This document shows, piece after piece, positions 1-9,119 of a stretch of DNA of 40,624 bases. The notes below the pieces were generated by a model. The model searched no databases. It saw nothing but the letters and a program-made list of their open reading frames with translations, and was not told the origin of the DNA. Each line of letters opens with the position of its first letter. The first letter of the stretch is position 1. Location of the stretch: the NCBI GenBank assembly GCA_904420435.1, contig CAJFVK010000005.1, positions 1-40,624 of the forward strand, given 5' to 3'. The stretch comes from an uncultured Oscillospiraceae bacterium (lineage in GTDB: Bacteria > Bacillota > Clostridia > Oscillospirales > Oscillospiraceae). The position numbers and the translations under genes were made by a program.

Positions 1-1
1 C

Positions 2-829
2 CGCCACGAGATGTCCGGCGCCCTCCACGGACTGTTCCGGGTCCGCTGCTTCACCCAGGACGACGCCCACATCTTCATGACCCCGGACCAGCTGAAGGAT
101 GTGATCCAGGAAACCGTCCGCCTCTTTGACGAGATCTACTCCACCTTCGGCCTCACCTACCAGATCGAGCTGAGCACCATGCCCGAGGACCACATCGGCA
201 CCGTGGAGGAGTGGGAGCACAACCAGGAGATCCTGAAGGAGGCCATCACGGAGATGGGCAAGGACTTCGCCATCAACGAGGGCGACGGCGCCTTCTACGG
301 GCCCAAGCTGGACTTCCACCTGGCGGACTCCCTGGGCCGGACCTGGCAGTGCGGCACCATCCAGCTGGACAGCCAGATGCCTGAGCGCTTTGAGCTGGAG
401 TACACCGGCGAGGACGGGGAGAAGCACCGCCCCGTCATGATCCACCGGGCCCTGCTGGGCTCCATCGAGCGGTTCCTCGGCGTCATCACCGAGCACTTCG
501 CCGGCGCCTTCCCCGCCTGGCTGAGCCCCGTGCAGGTGAAGGTGCTGCCCGTCACCGACCGGGCCGCCGGGTACGCTGACAGCGTGGCCAAGAGCCTGGA
601 CAGCCAGGGCTTCCGGGTGGAGGTGGACCACCGCAGCGAGAAGATCGGCAAGAAGATCCGGGAGGCCACCCTGGAGAAGGTGCCCTATATGCTGGTGGTG
701 GGGGACCGGGACATGGAGAACGGCACCGTCTCCCCCCGGCACCGCACCGGCGAGGACCTGGGGGCCATGTCCCAGGAGGCCTTTGCCGCCCTCCTCAAGG
801 AGGAAGTGGACACCAAGGCCATCAAGTAA
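2..829 (+). CDS. thrS: Threonine--tRNA ligase, C-terminal part (5' truncated by window edge)
   Basis: Frame open from the window start; class II aaRS core (RCFTQDDAHIF, EGDGAFYGPKLDFH, HRALLGSIERFLGVITEH) plus anticodon-binding domain typical of ThrRS. Confidence 0.97.
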   Translation, partial: RHEMSGALHGLFRVRCFTQDDAHIFMTPDQLKDVIQETVRLFDEIYSTFGLTYQIELSTMPEDHIGTVEEWEHNQEILKEAITEMGKDFAINEGDGAFYGPKLDFHLADSLGRTWQCGTIQLDSQMPERFELEYTGEDGEKHRPVMIHRALLGSIERFLGVITEHFAGAFPAWLSPVQVKVLPVTDRAAGYADSVAKSLDSQGFRVEVDHRSEKIGKKIREATLEKVPYMLVVGDRDMENGTVSPRHRTGEDLGAMSQEAFAALLKEEVDTKAIK

Positions 830-841
830 AGAGAGCGTGCC

Positions 842-874
842 AAGGGCCGCCGGAACCTCCGGCGGCCCTTTTTT
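842..874 (+). terminator. Rho-independent terminator of thrS
   Basis: Perfect 13-bp stem AAGGGCCGCCGGA/TCCGGCGGCCCTT followed by T-run. Confidence 0.9.
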
Positions 875-1006
875 CACGCCCCGACCCGGGGAGAGAGGCG
901 AAAAAACAAATACAAACAGGAATTTTGGAGAGATAGTATACAATTTGTAGCGGACCGGCACTGGAAAAGCTCCCGGCGCATATCCTGAGCAACAGGAGGT
1001 GTCCCT

Positions 1007-1744
1007 ATGCCCAGAATCTATCTCAGCCCCTCCACCCAGGAGGGGAATCTCTACGTCACCGGCAGCGGCAGCGAGGAGTACAGTATGAACCTGCTGGCGG
1101 ACGCCATGGTGCCCTACCTGCTGTCCAACGGCATCCAGTACACCCGGAACACCCCGGACATGACCGCCGGCAGCTCCATCCGCCAGGCCAACCAGGGGAC
1201 CTACGACTTCTACCTGGCCCTCCACTCCAACGGCGCGCCGTCGGACCGGTACGGCCAGGTCCGGGGCGTCATCGCCTTCTACTACCCCACCAGCGTCAAC
1301 GGAAAGCGGGCGGCGGAGATCTTCGCCAAAAATCTGAAGACCATCTACCCCCTGCCGGAGCTGGTGACCACCCAGTCCACCACCAGCCTGGGGGAGGTCC
1401 GGGATCCCAAGGCGCCCTCCGTGCTCCTGGAGCTGGGCTACCACGACAACCCCAGCGACGCCCGCTGGATGGAGAACAATCGCGGCACCATCGCCCAGAA
1501 CCTGGTGCTGAGCCTGACGGAGTACTTCGGCCTGCCCTTCATCTGGCCCATCACCCCCTACGACGCCCGGGTGAGCGTCAGCAGCGGCACCCTGAACCTG
1601 CGGGATTACCCCAGCCAGAGCGCCCGGGTGATCGCTAATATGCCGGGCGGCGCCGCCGTCCGGGTCTACGGCACCTGGCAGGGCTGGGCCGTGGTCCACT
1701 ACGGGGACCTGGTGGGCTACGCGGCCATGCAGTACCTGCGCTAG
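1007..1744 (+). CDS. N-acetylmuramoyl-L-alanine amidase (Amidase_3-like) with C-terminal SH3 domain
   Basis: ALHSNGA, LLELGYHDNPSDARWM motifs and SH3b-like tail (LNLRDYPSQSARVIANMPGGAAVRVYG); RBS AGGAGGT. Confidence 0.85.
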   Translation: MPRIYLSPSTQEGNLYVTGSGSEEYSMNLLADAMVPYLLSNGIQYTRNTPDMTAGSSIRQANQGTYDFYLALHSNGAPSDRYGQVRGVIAFYYPTSVNGKRAAEIFAKNLKTIYPLPELVTTQSTTSLGEVRDPKAPSVLLELGYHDNPSDARWMENNRGTIAQNLVLSLTEYFGLPFIWPITPYDARVSVSSGTLNLRDYPSQSARVIANMPGGAAVRVYGTWQGWAVVHYGDLVGYAAMQYLR

Positions 1745-1763
1745 GCTGGCGAGGACAGAAGCG

Positions 1764-1798
1764 AAACCGCGGGGACGCCTTGGCGCTGCCCGCGGTTT
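1764..1798. other. Hairpin downstream of amidase
   Basis: AAACCGCGGG ... CCCGCGGTTT perfect 10-bp stem; weak T-run. Confidence 0.5.
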
Positions 1799-1860
1799 GT
1801 GCTATGCTGAAAAAAGGACAAGCCGGGTGCAGCATTTCGGCCCCCGGCGGGGTGTTATAG

Positions 1861-2355
1861 GTGAAAGGGGGGAGGAGCTTGCCGGTATCAGCCGGCGGCG
1901 GCCGGGAGGAGGAGATCCGCCGGTATGCCGCCATGGTTTACCGCCTGGCCCTGGCCAGGGCGGGAAACTCCGCTGATGCGGAGGATATTTTTCAGGAGGT
2001 GTTTCTCCGGTATGTGAGCAAGGCTCCCGCCTTCACATCCGAGGAGCACCGGAAGGCCTGGCTGCTGCGGGTGACGGTCAACTGCGCCAGGAAGCTCCAC
2101 GCCGCCCCCTGGCGGCGGCTGACGGAGCCCCTGAGCGACCTGCTGGCGGCGCCGGAGCCGGAGGAGAGCGGCCTGTGGGACGCCCTCCAGCGCCTCCGGC
2201 CGGAGGACCGGACGGTACTGCACCTCTACTACTACGAGGAGCTGTCCACCGGGGAGATCGCCCGGCTGCTGGGGTGCCGGCCGGGGACGGTCCGCTCCCG
2301 GCTGACCCGGGCCAGGGAGCGGCTGCGGGAACAATACAAGGAGGATTTGCCATGA
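1861..2355 (+). CDS. ECF-type RNA polymerase sigma-70 family factor
   Basis: Region 2 (DAEDIFQEVFLRYV) and region 4 HTH (YYYEELSTGEIARLLGCRPGTVRSRLTRARERL); GTG start. Confidence 0.92.
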   Translation: MKGGRSLPVSAGGGREEEIRRYAAMVYRLALARAGNSADAEDIFQEVFLRYVSKAPAFTSEEHRKAWLLRVTVNCARKLHAAPWRRLTEPLSDLLAAPEPEESGLWDALQRLRPEDRTVLHLYYYEELSTGEIARLLGCRPGTVRSRLTRARERLREQYKEDLP

Positions 2356-3343
2356 GCATGATGAAGGAGCAGTATCGAAGCCTGATGGACCGGCTGGAGC
2401 CGCCGGCGGCGCTGGTGGAGAAGGCTGTGGGGGAAGGGAAAGGCCGGAGGCGGCCGAAGCGGGCGGTCCGGGCCGCCGCGGCCTTAGCCGCGGCCCTGTG
2501 CCTGTGCTTGGGAGCTACCAGGTGAGCCCGTCCCTGGCCCAGCTGTTTGTGCCGGTGGAGCGCAGCTGCGTCAGCAGCGGCATTGAGATGGAGCTGGTGT
2601 CCGCCCGGCTCCAGGGGGACACGGCCCAGTTCTACATCGCCCTCCGGGATCTGGAGGGCGGGGCCCTGGATGAGAGCGCGGACCTCTACGACAGCTATAC
2701 GATCCTGCGGCCCTTCGACAGCACGGGGACCTGCCAGCGGGTGGACTGGGACGGGGAGAGCCGTACAGCGGTGTTCCTTGTCACCCTCCAGACCATGGAC
2801 GGCAGCCCCATCCCCGGCGGGAAGGTGACCTTCCGGGTGGGGCAGGTGCTGTCAGGGCAGCGGACCTACACCGGCATCTCCATCCCGGCAGATCTGAGCA
2901 CAGTGGGGCCGGCGGAAACGGAGGAGCGGACCTGCCTGGGGGGCGGCGGCACGGCCTACGGGACCTATGTGACCGGGGACACGGCCCGGGTGCTGGTGCC
3001 TGGCCCAGCCATGGAGGGCTTCCCGGTGGAGGGGATGGACCTGACCGGCATCGGCTACGCGGACGGCCTGCTCCACATCCAGACGGCGGAGGCAGATCCC
3101 CTCTCCGGGGACAGCCACGGCTTCTTCTGGCTGGAAACGGCGGACGGGGAGCGGATCGATTCCCTCTATAACGTCTATACCACCAACGGCCTGGAGGGGG
3201 AGAGCCGGGTGGACTGGATGGACCAGGTCTTTGACGTGGACCCGGCGGCCCTGGCCGGCTGCACCCTGCGGGGGACCTTTACCGCCGGCGGCACGGTGAC
3301 CGGTGGGGACTGGGAGATCACCTTTCCGGCGGAGAACAACTGA
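2352..3343 (+). pseudogene. DUF4179-like putative sigma regulator/membrane protein, split by a frameshift
   Basis: ATG 2352 overlaps the sigma gene by 4 nt; the N-terminal + TM part (MSMMKEQYRSLMDRLEPP...ALCLCLGATR*) stops at 2525, and the ectodomain (YQVSPSLAQLFVPVERSCVSSGIEMELVSA...) continues in the -1 frame to 3343. Confidence 0.7.
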
Positions 3344-3457
3344 CCCGCCTGCCGGGCTTGACAATATATATAATTGGCCGTAGGGCGGGTGGATTCCCCC
3401 GTTCCTGCGGCCTTTTTCCGCCGCCAAACTGAAATGAAACAAACGGAGGGAAATTCT

Positions 3458-4000
3458 ATGAGTGAAAAGATCTTGGCTCAGGGCAAACCGGTGGATCGGA
3501 AATCCGTCCTGCTCCGCTTCCTGGCGGTACCGGCGGTCCTGCTGGCAATCGTGGTCCTCTACTACGCGCTGGACATCAACGGCAGCCGCCATATCTCCAC
3601 CTACATGCCGTCTACCGCCTACACGGAGGGAAAGGTGATGACCTATGACCTGGCCTTTTCCCGCTACCTGGTTTCCGCCCTGCTGTTTGACACCAGCGCT
3701 GCGTCGATCTATATGTCCGTGGTCCTTTATCTGGGGCTGGCGGCCCTGGCCTGGGGCGTCTTCCAGCTGCTGAAATACCGGAGCATGGCCATCACCGTTA
3801 CCGAGGACCGGATCTTCGGCGTCACGGCCTTTGGCAAGCAGGTGGATCTCCCCGTCAGCGCGGTGATCTCCGTGTCCTCCGCGGGCAAGGGCGACCTCCT
3901 ATTGATGACGCCCGGCGGAAAAGTGCTGTTCGGCGGCTTCCAGAACCGGGATGAGCTTTTCCACGCCATCAGCGGCCTGCTGACGGCCAGGCAGAAATAG
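3458..4000 (+). CDS. Two-TM membrane protein with PH-like cytoplasmic domain
   Basis: RBS GGAGGG before ATG 3458; two hydrophobic segments then a beta-rich tail (ITVTEDRIFGVTAFGKQVDLPVSAVISVSSAGKGDLLLMT). Confidence 0.65.
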   Translation: MSEKILAQGKPVDRKSVLLRFLAVPAVLLAIVVLYYALDINGSRHISTYMPSTAYTEGKVMTYDLAFSRYLVSALLFDTSAASIYMSVVLYLGLAALAWGVFQLLKYRSMAITVTEDRIFGVTAFGKQVDLPVSAVISVSSAGKGDLLLMTPGGKVLFGGFQNRDELFHAISGLLTARQK

Positions 4001-4016
4001 AGCCGGACAAACAGCG

Positions 4017-4054
4017 AGCCGGAGGAGGGGCGCGCCCCTCCTCCGGCTATTTTT
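4017..4054 (+). terminator. Rho-independent terminator
   Basis: AGCCGGAGGAGGGGCGCGCCCCTCCTCCGGCT palindrome followed by ATTTTT. Confidence 0.8.
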
Positions 4055-4065
4055 GCGCGGATGGC

Positions 4066-4695
4066 TCAGCGGATGAAGTTGGTGCGGGCGGTCCGCTCCG
4101 CCTCGGGGGGCAGGATCCCCTGGGCCTTCCCCGCCTCAATGCACTTGAGGAGCCAGGCCAGGTTCCGGGCCCCGTTTCGCATGGTCTGGAGTCCCTCCTG
4201 GTCCTGGAGCACCTCCTCCGGGGTGTTGCCGTGGACCATGGGCCAGTAGGTGGAGGAGACCACCGGCATCTGGTTGATGGTCAGGTGCTTCATCACCGCG
4301 TCCAGAGAGGCGGTGGTGCCGGCCCGCCGGGCGCTGACCACCACGAAGCCGGGCTTGTGGGCGAACACGCTGCCGCCGGCGTAGAAGGCCCGGTCCAGGG
4401 CGGACAGCAGCCGCCCGCTGGGGTGGGCGTAGTAGACGGGGGTGCCGAAGATATAGCCGTCCGCCTCCGCGGCATGCTCAATGAGCTCGTTGACACAGTC
4501 GTCGGTGAAAACGCAGGCGTTTTTCTGCAGCCGGCCGCAGCCGCCGCAGGCGGTGCAGTCCCGGATGGGCTTGGTGCCCAGCTGGAAGATCTCGCAGAAG
4601 ATCCCCTCCGCCTCCAGCACCTTGGCCGCCTCCATCAGCGCCGTATAGGTGCAGCCGTTTTCGTGGCCGCTCCCGTTCACCAGCAGTACTTTCAT
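4066..4695 (-). CDS. Flavodoxin-family/NADPH-dependent FMN reductase-like flavoprotein
   Basis: MKVLLVNGSGHENGCTYTAL, CxxCGxC cluster, GTPVYYAHPSG. Confidence 0.88.
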   Translation of the reverse strand: MKVLLVNGSGHENGCTYTALMEAAKVLEAEGIFCEIFQLGTKPIRDCTACGGCGRLQKNACVFTDDCVNELIEHAAEADGYIFGTPVYYAHPSGRLLSALDRAFYAGGSVFAHKPGFVVVSARRAGTTASLDAVMKHLTINQMPVVSSTYWPMVHGNTPEEVLQDQEGLQTMRNGARNLAWLLKCIEAGKAQGILPPEAERTARTNFIR

Positions 4696-4887
4696 GATAC
4701 ATCCTCCCATTCTCGCAGTGCGGTATCTCTTTCAGTATAGCCCTTAGTATAGCAAGCCGTGACACAAATGTCAAAGTGCCGGACAGTTTTTGTTGGTATT
4801 CCCGAAAAATTATGGTATACTATAGTCTTATCCAGCGATTTTGAGCGGCCGGCGGAAGCGGCGCCGCCGGGAGGGGAGGGAAGCGCC

Positions 4888-5775
4888 ATGGAGAAGGAAC
4901 CGCACCGGCGGCTCCGGGACACCGGATTTTTCTGGATGGCGAACGGGCTGTTCCACCGCTACCACCACCACGACGTGGCCCAGCAGGGGGCGGCCCTGGC
5001 CTACTACGTGCTCTTCGCCCTGTTCCCCATCCTGGTTTTTGTCAGCTCCCTGCTGGGCATGCTGCATCTGAATGTGGAGGACACAGTGGAGCTGCTGGCC
5101 ACGGTCCTGCCCAGCGCGGTGGTGGAGCTGTGCCGGTCCTACCTATCCTACGCCACCGCCCCGTCCAACACGGCGGTGTTCTGGCTGTCCCTGATCTTTT
5201 CCATCTACTTCCCCATGCGGGCGGCCAACTGCCTCATGCGCAGTGTCCGCAGGGCCTATGGGGTCAAGCGGCCCACCAACCTGATCCGCTACTACGCAAG
5301 GCTTCTGCTGTTTACCGTGATTTTGATCCTGGTGATCATCCTCTCCCTGGTGCTGATCACCGTGGGCCAGCGGCTGCTGCTGTACCTGGCGGGGCACATT
5401 CATCGGATGGAGGGGATCATCCGCCTGTGGAACTACCTGCGCTTTGTGCTGCTGGCGGCCATCCTCTTCGCCACCCTGGGCCTGCTCTACGCCCTGTCCA
5501 ACGACGAGCGGCAGCAGGCGGGGGCCATCATCCCCGGGGCCCTGATAGCATTGACGGCCTGGATGGCCCTGTCTGTGGGCTTCTCCTTCTATGTGGAGAA
5601 TTTCGCGGACTACTCCCTGCTGTACGGGGCCCTGGGGACGGTGATCGTCCTGCTCATCTGGCTGTTTCTCAGCGCGGTGGCCCTGATTATGGGGGCGGAG
5701 TTCAACGGCCTGTGGCAGCTCTGGCGGGAGCGGCGGAACCTGCCCCCGTCCCAGCGGCCGGGAGGCCTGGAATAA
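4888..5775 (+). CDS. YihY/BrkB family membrane protein
   Basis: QQGAALAYYVLFALFPILVFVSSLLG, multiple TM segments, YALSNDERQ...AFSFYVENF-type pattern. Confidence 0.88.
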   Translation: MEKEPHRRLRDTGFFWMANGLFHRYHHHDVAQQGAALAYYVLFALFPILVFVSSLLGMLHLNVEDTVELLATVLPSAVVELCRSYLSYATAPSNTAVFWLSLIFSIYFPMRAANCLMRSVRRAYGVKRPTNLIRYYARLLLFTVILILVIILSLVLITVGQRLLLYLAGHIHRMEGIIRLWNYLRFVLLAAILFATLGLLYALSNDERQQAGAIIPGALIALTAWMALSVGFSFYVENFADYSLLYGALGTVIVLLIWLFLSAVALIMGAEFNGLWQLWRERRNLPPSQRPGGLE

Positions 5776-5795
5776 GGAAAGGAGCGTTTGCGCGA

Positions 5796-7019
5796 ATGGA
5801 AGAAAAACTGCGGGAATATGCCGAGCTGCTGGTGCGGATCGGCGTCAATGTGCAGAAGGGGCAGAACCTGGTGATCTCCGCCCCGGTGGAGTGCGCCCAC
5901 TTTGCCCGGCTGTGCGCCCGGGCGGCCTATGCCGCCGGCTGCCGGGAGGTCATTATGAACTGGAGCGACGACCAGCTGACCAGGGAGAAGTACCTCCACG
6001 CCGCCGAGGACGTATTTGACACGGTGCCGGCCTGGACCGAGCGCTTCTACAACGACTATGCCCGGGAGGGGGCGGCCTACCTGGCCATCTCCGCCACGGA
6101 TCCGGAGAATCTGAAGGGGGTGGACGGGGACCGGATCGTCCGGAGCCAGCGGTCCCGGAGCCAGGCCCTGAAGGACTTCAACCGCCTGCAGATGGCCAAC
6201 GGCTTCCCCTGGTGCATTGCCTCCATCCCCATCCCGGCCTGGGCGGAGCGGGTATTCCCCGGCGGCGGGGCGGCGGTGGACCGGCTGTGGGAGGCCATCT
6301 TCCAGGCGGTCCGCATCACCGGGGACGGCGGCGCCGTGGACCGCTGGCACGCCCATCTCCGGATGCTGGAGGAGCGCAAGGACAAGCTCAACGCCCTGGG
6401 CCTGCGCTCCCTCCACTATACCAACAGCCTGGGCACCGACCTGACCATCCGTCTGCCGGAGCGGCACCTGTGGGCCGCCGGCAACGGTGTGACGGGAGGG
6501 GGCCAGCCCTTTGTGGCCAATATCCCCACCGAGGAGATCTTCACCGCCCCCCTCCGGGACGGGGTGGACGGGGTGGTCTACGCCTCCATGCCCCTGTGCC
6601 ACGACGGGAACGTGATCGAGGGCATCCGCTTTGTGGTGAAGGACGGGAAGATCGTGGAGGCCTCCGCCAGGACGGGGGAGGCAACCCTAAAGGCCGCCAT
6701 CTCCCTGGACGAGGGGGCCTCACGCTTCGGGGAGGTGGCCCTGGTGCCCTACGACAGCCCCATCTCCAACCAGAAGATCCTCTACTACAACACCCTCTTT
6801 GACGAGAACGCCTCCTGCCACCTGGCCTTCGGCGAGGCCTACAACGAGTGTGTGGAGGGGGGCGCGGACATGGACAAGGAGCAGCTGAAGGCCCTGGGCC
6901 TCAACGACTCCATCACCCACGTGGACTTCATGGTGGGCACCGCCGACCTGTCCATTGTGGGTACCGCCCGGGATGGCCGCCAGGTCCCCATCTTTCGGGA
7001 CGGGAACTTCGCCCTGTGA
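5796..7019 (+). CDS. M29-family aminopeptidase
   Basis: LRIGVNVQKGQNLVI, NIPTEEIFTAP, LAFGEAYNECVEGG, DFMVGTADLSIVG motifs; RBS AAAGGAG. Confidence 0.92.
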   Translation: MEEKLREYAELLVRIGVNVQKGQNLVISAPVECAHFARLCARAAYAAGCREVIMNWSDDQLTREKYLHAAEDVFDTVPAWTERFYNDYAREGAAYLAISATDPENLKGVDGDRIVRSQRSRSQALKDFNRLQMANGFPWCIASIPIPAWAERVFPGGGAAVDRLWEAIFQAVRITGDGGAVDRWHAHLRMLEERKDKLNALGLRSLHYTNSLGTDLTIRLPERHLWAAGNGVTGGGQPFVANIPTEEIFTAPLRDGVDGVVYASMPLCHDGNVIEGIRFVVKDGKIVEASARTGEATLKAAISLDEGASRFGEVALVPYDSPISNQKILYYNTLFDENASCHLAFGEAYNECVEGGADMDKEQLKALGLNDSITHVDFMVGTADLSIVGTARDGRQVPIFRDGNFAL

Positions 7020-7033
7020 GGAATCGGAACAAT

Positions 7034-7059
7034 GGAGGGAGGGCTCCGGCCCTCCCTCC
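7034..7059. other. GC-rich hairpin after aminopeptidase
   Basis: GGAGGGAGGGC/GCCCTCCCTCC 11-bp stem; no T-run. Confidence 0.5.
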
Positions 7060-7072
7060 GCTGCTTCCAAAT

Positions 7073-7148
7073 ATTTAGATGATTTTCTAAATAATGCTTG
7101 ACAAGTGAGCGGCACTGTGATATCTATTATTTAGATCAATTTCTAAAT
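7073..7148 (+). promoter_or_regulatory. sdpR promoter flanked by two near-identical operator dyads
   Basis: ATTTAGATGATTTTCTAAAT (7073-7092) and ATTTAGATCAATTTCTAAAT (7129-7148) bracket TTGACA (7098-7103), 17-nt spacer, TATCTA (7121-7126). Confidence 0.85.
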
Positions 7149-7164
7149 GAAGGGGGCGTGGGAC

Positions 7165-7443
7165 ATGGGGTTCCAGGAGACCTTCAAGGCCCTCAGCGAC
7201 CCCACCCGGCGGGAGATCCTGAACCTCCTCCGGGAGGGGGCCAAGACCGCCGGGGAGATCGGCGACCACTTCCCCATGACCGGGGCCACCGTTTCCCACC
7301 ACCTGTCGGTGCTGCGGGACGCGGGGCTGATCAGCGACGACAAGCGGGGGAAGTATATCTACTACGAGCTGAATCTGTCCGTGCTGGACGAGATCACCGG
7401 CTGGATTGCCGGGCTGAAAGGAGAGCGTTCCGATGAAAAGTAG
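7165..7443 (+). CDS. sdpR: ArsR-family autorepressor (SdpR-like)
   Basis: FKALSDPTRREILNLLREGAKTAGEI...TVSHHLSVLRDAGLI; start set to ATG 7165 with RBS AAGGGGG (the ORF-track ATG 7147 lies inside the operator). Confidence 0.9.
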   Translation: MGFQETFKALSDPTRREILNLLREGAKTAGEIGDHFPMTGATVSHHLSVLRDAGLISDDKRGKYIYYELNLSVLDEITGWIAGLKGERSDEK

Positions 7444-8086
7444 GATGAGCATCGCCGCCATGTGGCTGCTGGCCCTGGCGCCCCTGGTGCTGGTGGCGGT
7501 CTGTTACAGCCGCCTGCCGGACCAGGTGCCCATGCACTGGGGGATCGACGGGGCGGTGGACCGGTACGGCAGCAAGAACGAGCTGTGGGCCATGGGGGCC
7601 CTGGGACCCGTCCTGGCCCTGCTGTTCCAGTTTTTGCCCCGGCTGGACCCCAAGCGGCGCAGCTATGAGAAGTTCCGGAAGTATTACGAGGCCACCGCGG
7701 TGGTGATTGTGGCCTTTTTGGCCGTAATGATGGGCATTGTGCTGGTGGAGGTGTTCCGGCCGGGCACGGTGTCCGTGGGCCGGGTGGTTTCCGCCCTGGT
7801 GGGCCTGCTGCTCCTGTTCCTGGGGAACCTGATGGGAAAGGTGAAGACCAACTTCTTCCTGGGGATCCGCACCCCCTGGACCATCTCCGACCCGGATGTG
7901 TGGAACAGGACCCAGCGGCTGGGGGGCGCCCTGTTCTTCCTCAGCGGGCTGGCGACGATCGCCTCCGCCCTGCTGCTGCCGGAGGCGGTGACGTTCTGGG
8001 TGCTGCTGGCCGGCGTCCTGGCGGCAGCCCTGATCCCCATCGTCATGAGCTGCCTGTGGTACCGGAAAAGGAGACGGGAGGAATAG
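7433..8086 (+). CDS. sdpI: SdpI-family immunity/membrane protein
   Basis: LPDQVPMHWGIDGAVDRYGSK and KTNFFLGIRTPWTISDPDVWNRTQRLGG are SdpI/YhfL signatures; overlaps sdpR by 11 nt. Confidence 0.9.
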   Translation: MKSRMSIAAMWLLALAPLVLVAVCYSRLPDQVPMHWGIDGAVDRYGSKNELWAMGALGPVLALLFQFLPRLDPKRRSYEKFRKYYEATAVVIVAFLAVMMGIVLVEVFRPGTVSVGRVVSALVGLLLLFLGNLMGKVKTNFFLGIRTPWTISDPDVWNRTQRLGGALFFLSGLATIASALLLPEAVTFWVLLAGVLAAALIPIVMSCLWYRKRRREE

Positions 8087-8099
8087 CGCGCCGAAGAAA

Positions 8100-8129
8100 C
8101 CCCCGGCCCCGCTGCGGCGGGGCCGGGGG
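8100..8129. terminator. Hairpin between convergent genes
   Basis: CCCCCGGCCCCGC TGCG GCGGGGCCGGGGG 13-bp perfect stem. Confidence 0.7.
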
Positions 8130-8134
8130 CGCTT

Positions 8135-8578
8135 CTATGGAAGATCAAAGTTCCGATCCATCACATCCGCCAGTTCCTCCCGGAATTCCGGCACATCCTT
8201 CAGCTCCTCCAGGGTTCCTTCGTAGCCGTCAGCGCCGTCAAAAGACTTCTGGGGAGCCTCCGGCCCCGCCGTTAGGGCGGCCACCAGGCACCAGCCGGCT
8301 TTTCTGAAACTGTAAAACACGTAGGAGGTATCCGGTTCGTCCTCAAAAGTCACGTGCCACCGCCACTCCCGGCTGTCCGCCCAGAAGCTGGGCTTTTCCA
8401 CCGTAATCAGAAGCGGAATCTCGCGGTAACCTGCCGACTTGCAGAGGGCGTACAGCTGGTTGCGGTTATTCATCTCCAGCGTGCCGATGCCGTTGATCTG
8501 GTACCTGATACAGACGGGGACGGCGATCAGCAGGAGGACAAACAGGACGGAGATGAGAATGACGTATTTTCGTTTCAT
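8135..8578 (-). CDS. Hypothetical protein with N-terminal TM segment
   Basis: MKRKYVILISVLFVLLLIAVPVCIRYQ... start ATG 8578 preceded by GGAAGGGG. Confidence 0.6.
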   Translation of the reverse strand: MKRKYVILISVLFVLLLIAVPVCIRYQINGIGTLEMNNRNQLYALCKSAGYREIPLLITVEKPSFWADSREWRWHVTFEDEPDTSYVFYSFRKAGWCLVAALTAGPEAPQKSFDGADGYEGTLEELKDVPEFREELADVMDRNFDLP

Positions 8579-8749
8579 AGCAACACCCCTTCCCACAGGC
8601 TGTATGGTACCATCATTCTAACAAGAACAAGAAAAACTGTCAAGAAAGGGTGAATCATTGGGCACAATGCACAACGCCGCTTGGGGCGATCCCGGGCGGA
8701 TCAAAAGAAACTTTCTGGCCCGCCGGCCCTCTGTTTTTGCCAAAAGGTG

Positions 8750-8778
8750 TTTACTTTCACGGAGTGAAGTGTTAAAAT
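8750..8778 (+). promoter_or_regulatory. Promoter with central dyad upstream of yerC-like gene
   Basis: TTTACT (8750-8755), 17-nt spacer, TAAAAT (8773-8778); TTCAC-GGA-GTGAA dyad sits in the spacer. Confidence 0.65.
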
Positions 8779-8807
8779 ACAGGCAAGAAACAACCGGGAG
8801 GCACATC

Positions 8808-9119
8808 ATGGCTCGCATTGCAAAGAAGGAGAAGAACGACGATCTGTACAAGGCTGTTTTGAAGCTGAAGACCGAGGAGGAGGTGTACAACTTCTTCCAG
8901 GACCTCTGCACCATCACGGAGCTGCGCTCCATGGAGCAGCGCTTCGAGGTGGCCATGCTCCTCAACCAGGGGCTGATCTACAACGATATTCTGGAGCGGA
9001 CCGGCGCCTCCAGCGCCACCATCAGCCGGGTGAACCGGTCGTTGAGCTTCGGCGCCGGGGGCTACCAGGTGGTGTTCGACCGGATGAAGGAGGGGCAGAA
9101 GGAGGAAACGGAGCAATGA
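8808..9119 (+). CDS. YerC/YecD family TrpR-related protein
   Basis: FFQDLCTITELRSMEQRFEVAMLL...ERTGASSATISRVNRSLSFGAGGY. Confidence 0.92.
   Translation: MARIAKKEKNDDLYKAVLKLKTEEEVYNFFQDLCTITELRSMEQRFEVAMLLNQGLIYNDILERTGASSATISRVNRSLSFGAGGYQVVFDRMKEGQKEETEQ

Noticed and set aside
2490-2530. Programmed -1 ribosomal frameshift in the DUF4179-like gene
   Set aside because: No X XXY YYZ slippery heptamer or obvious downstream pseudoknot, and residues around the TM/ectodomain junction appear missing; deletion or assembly error is more likely.
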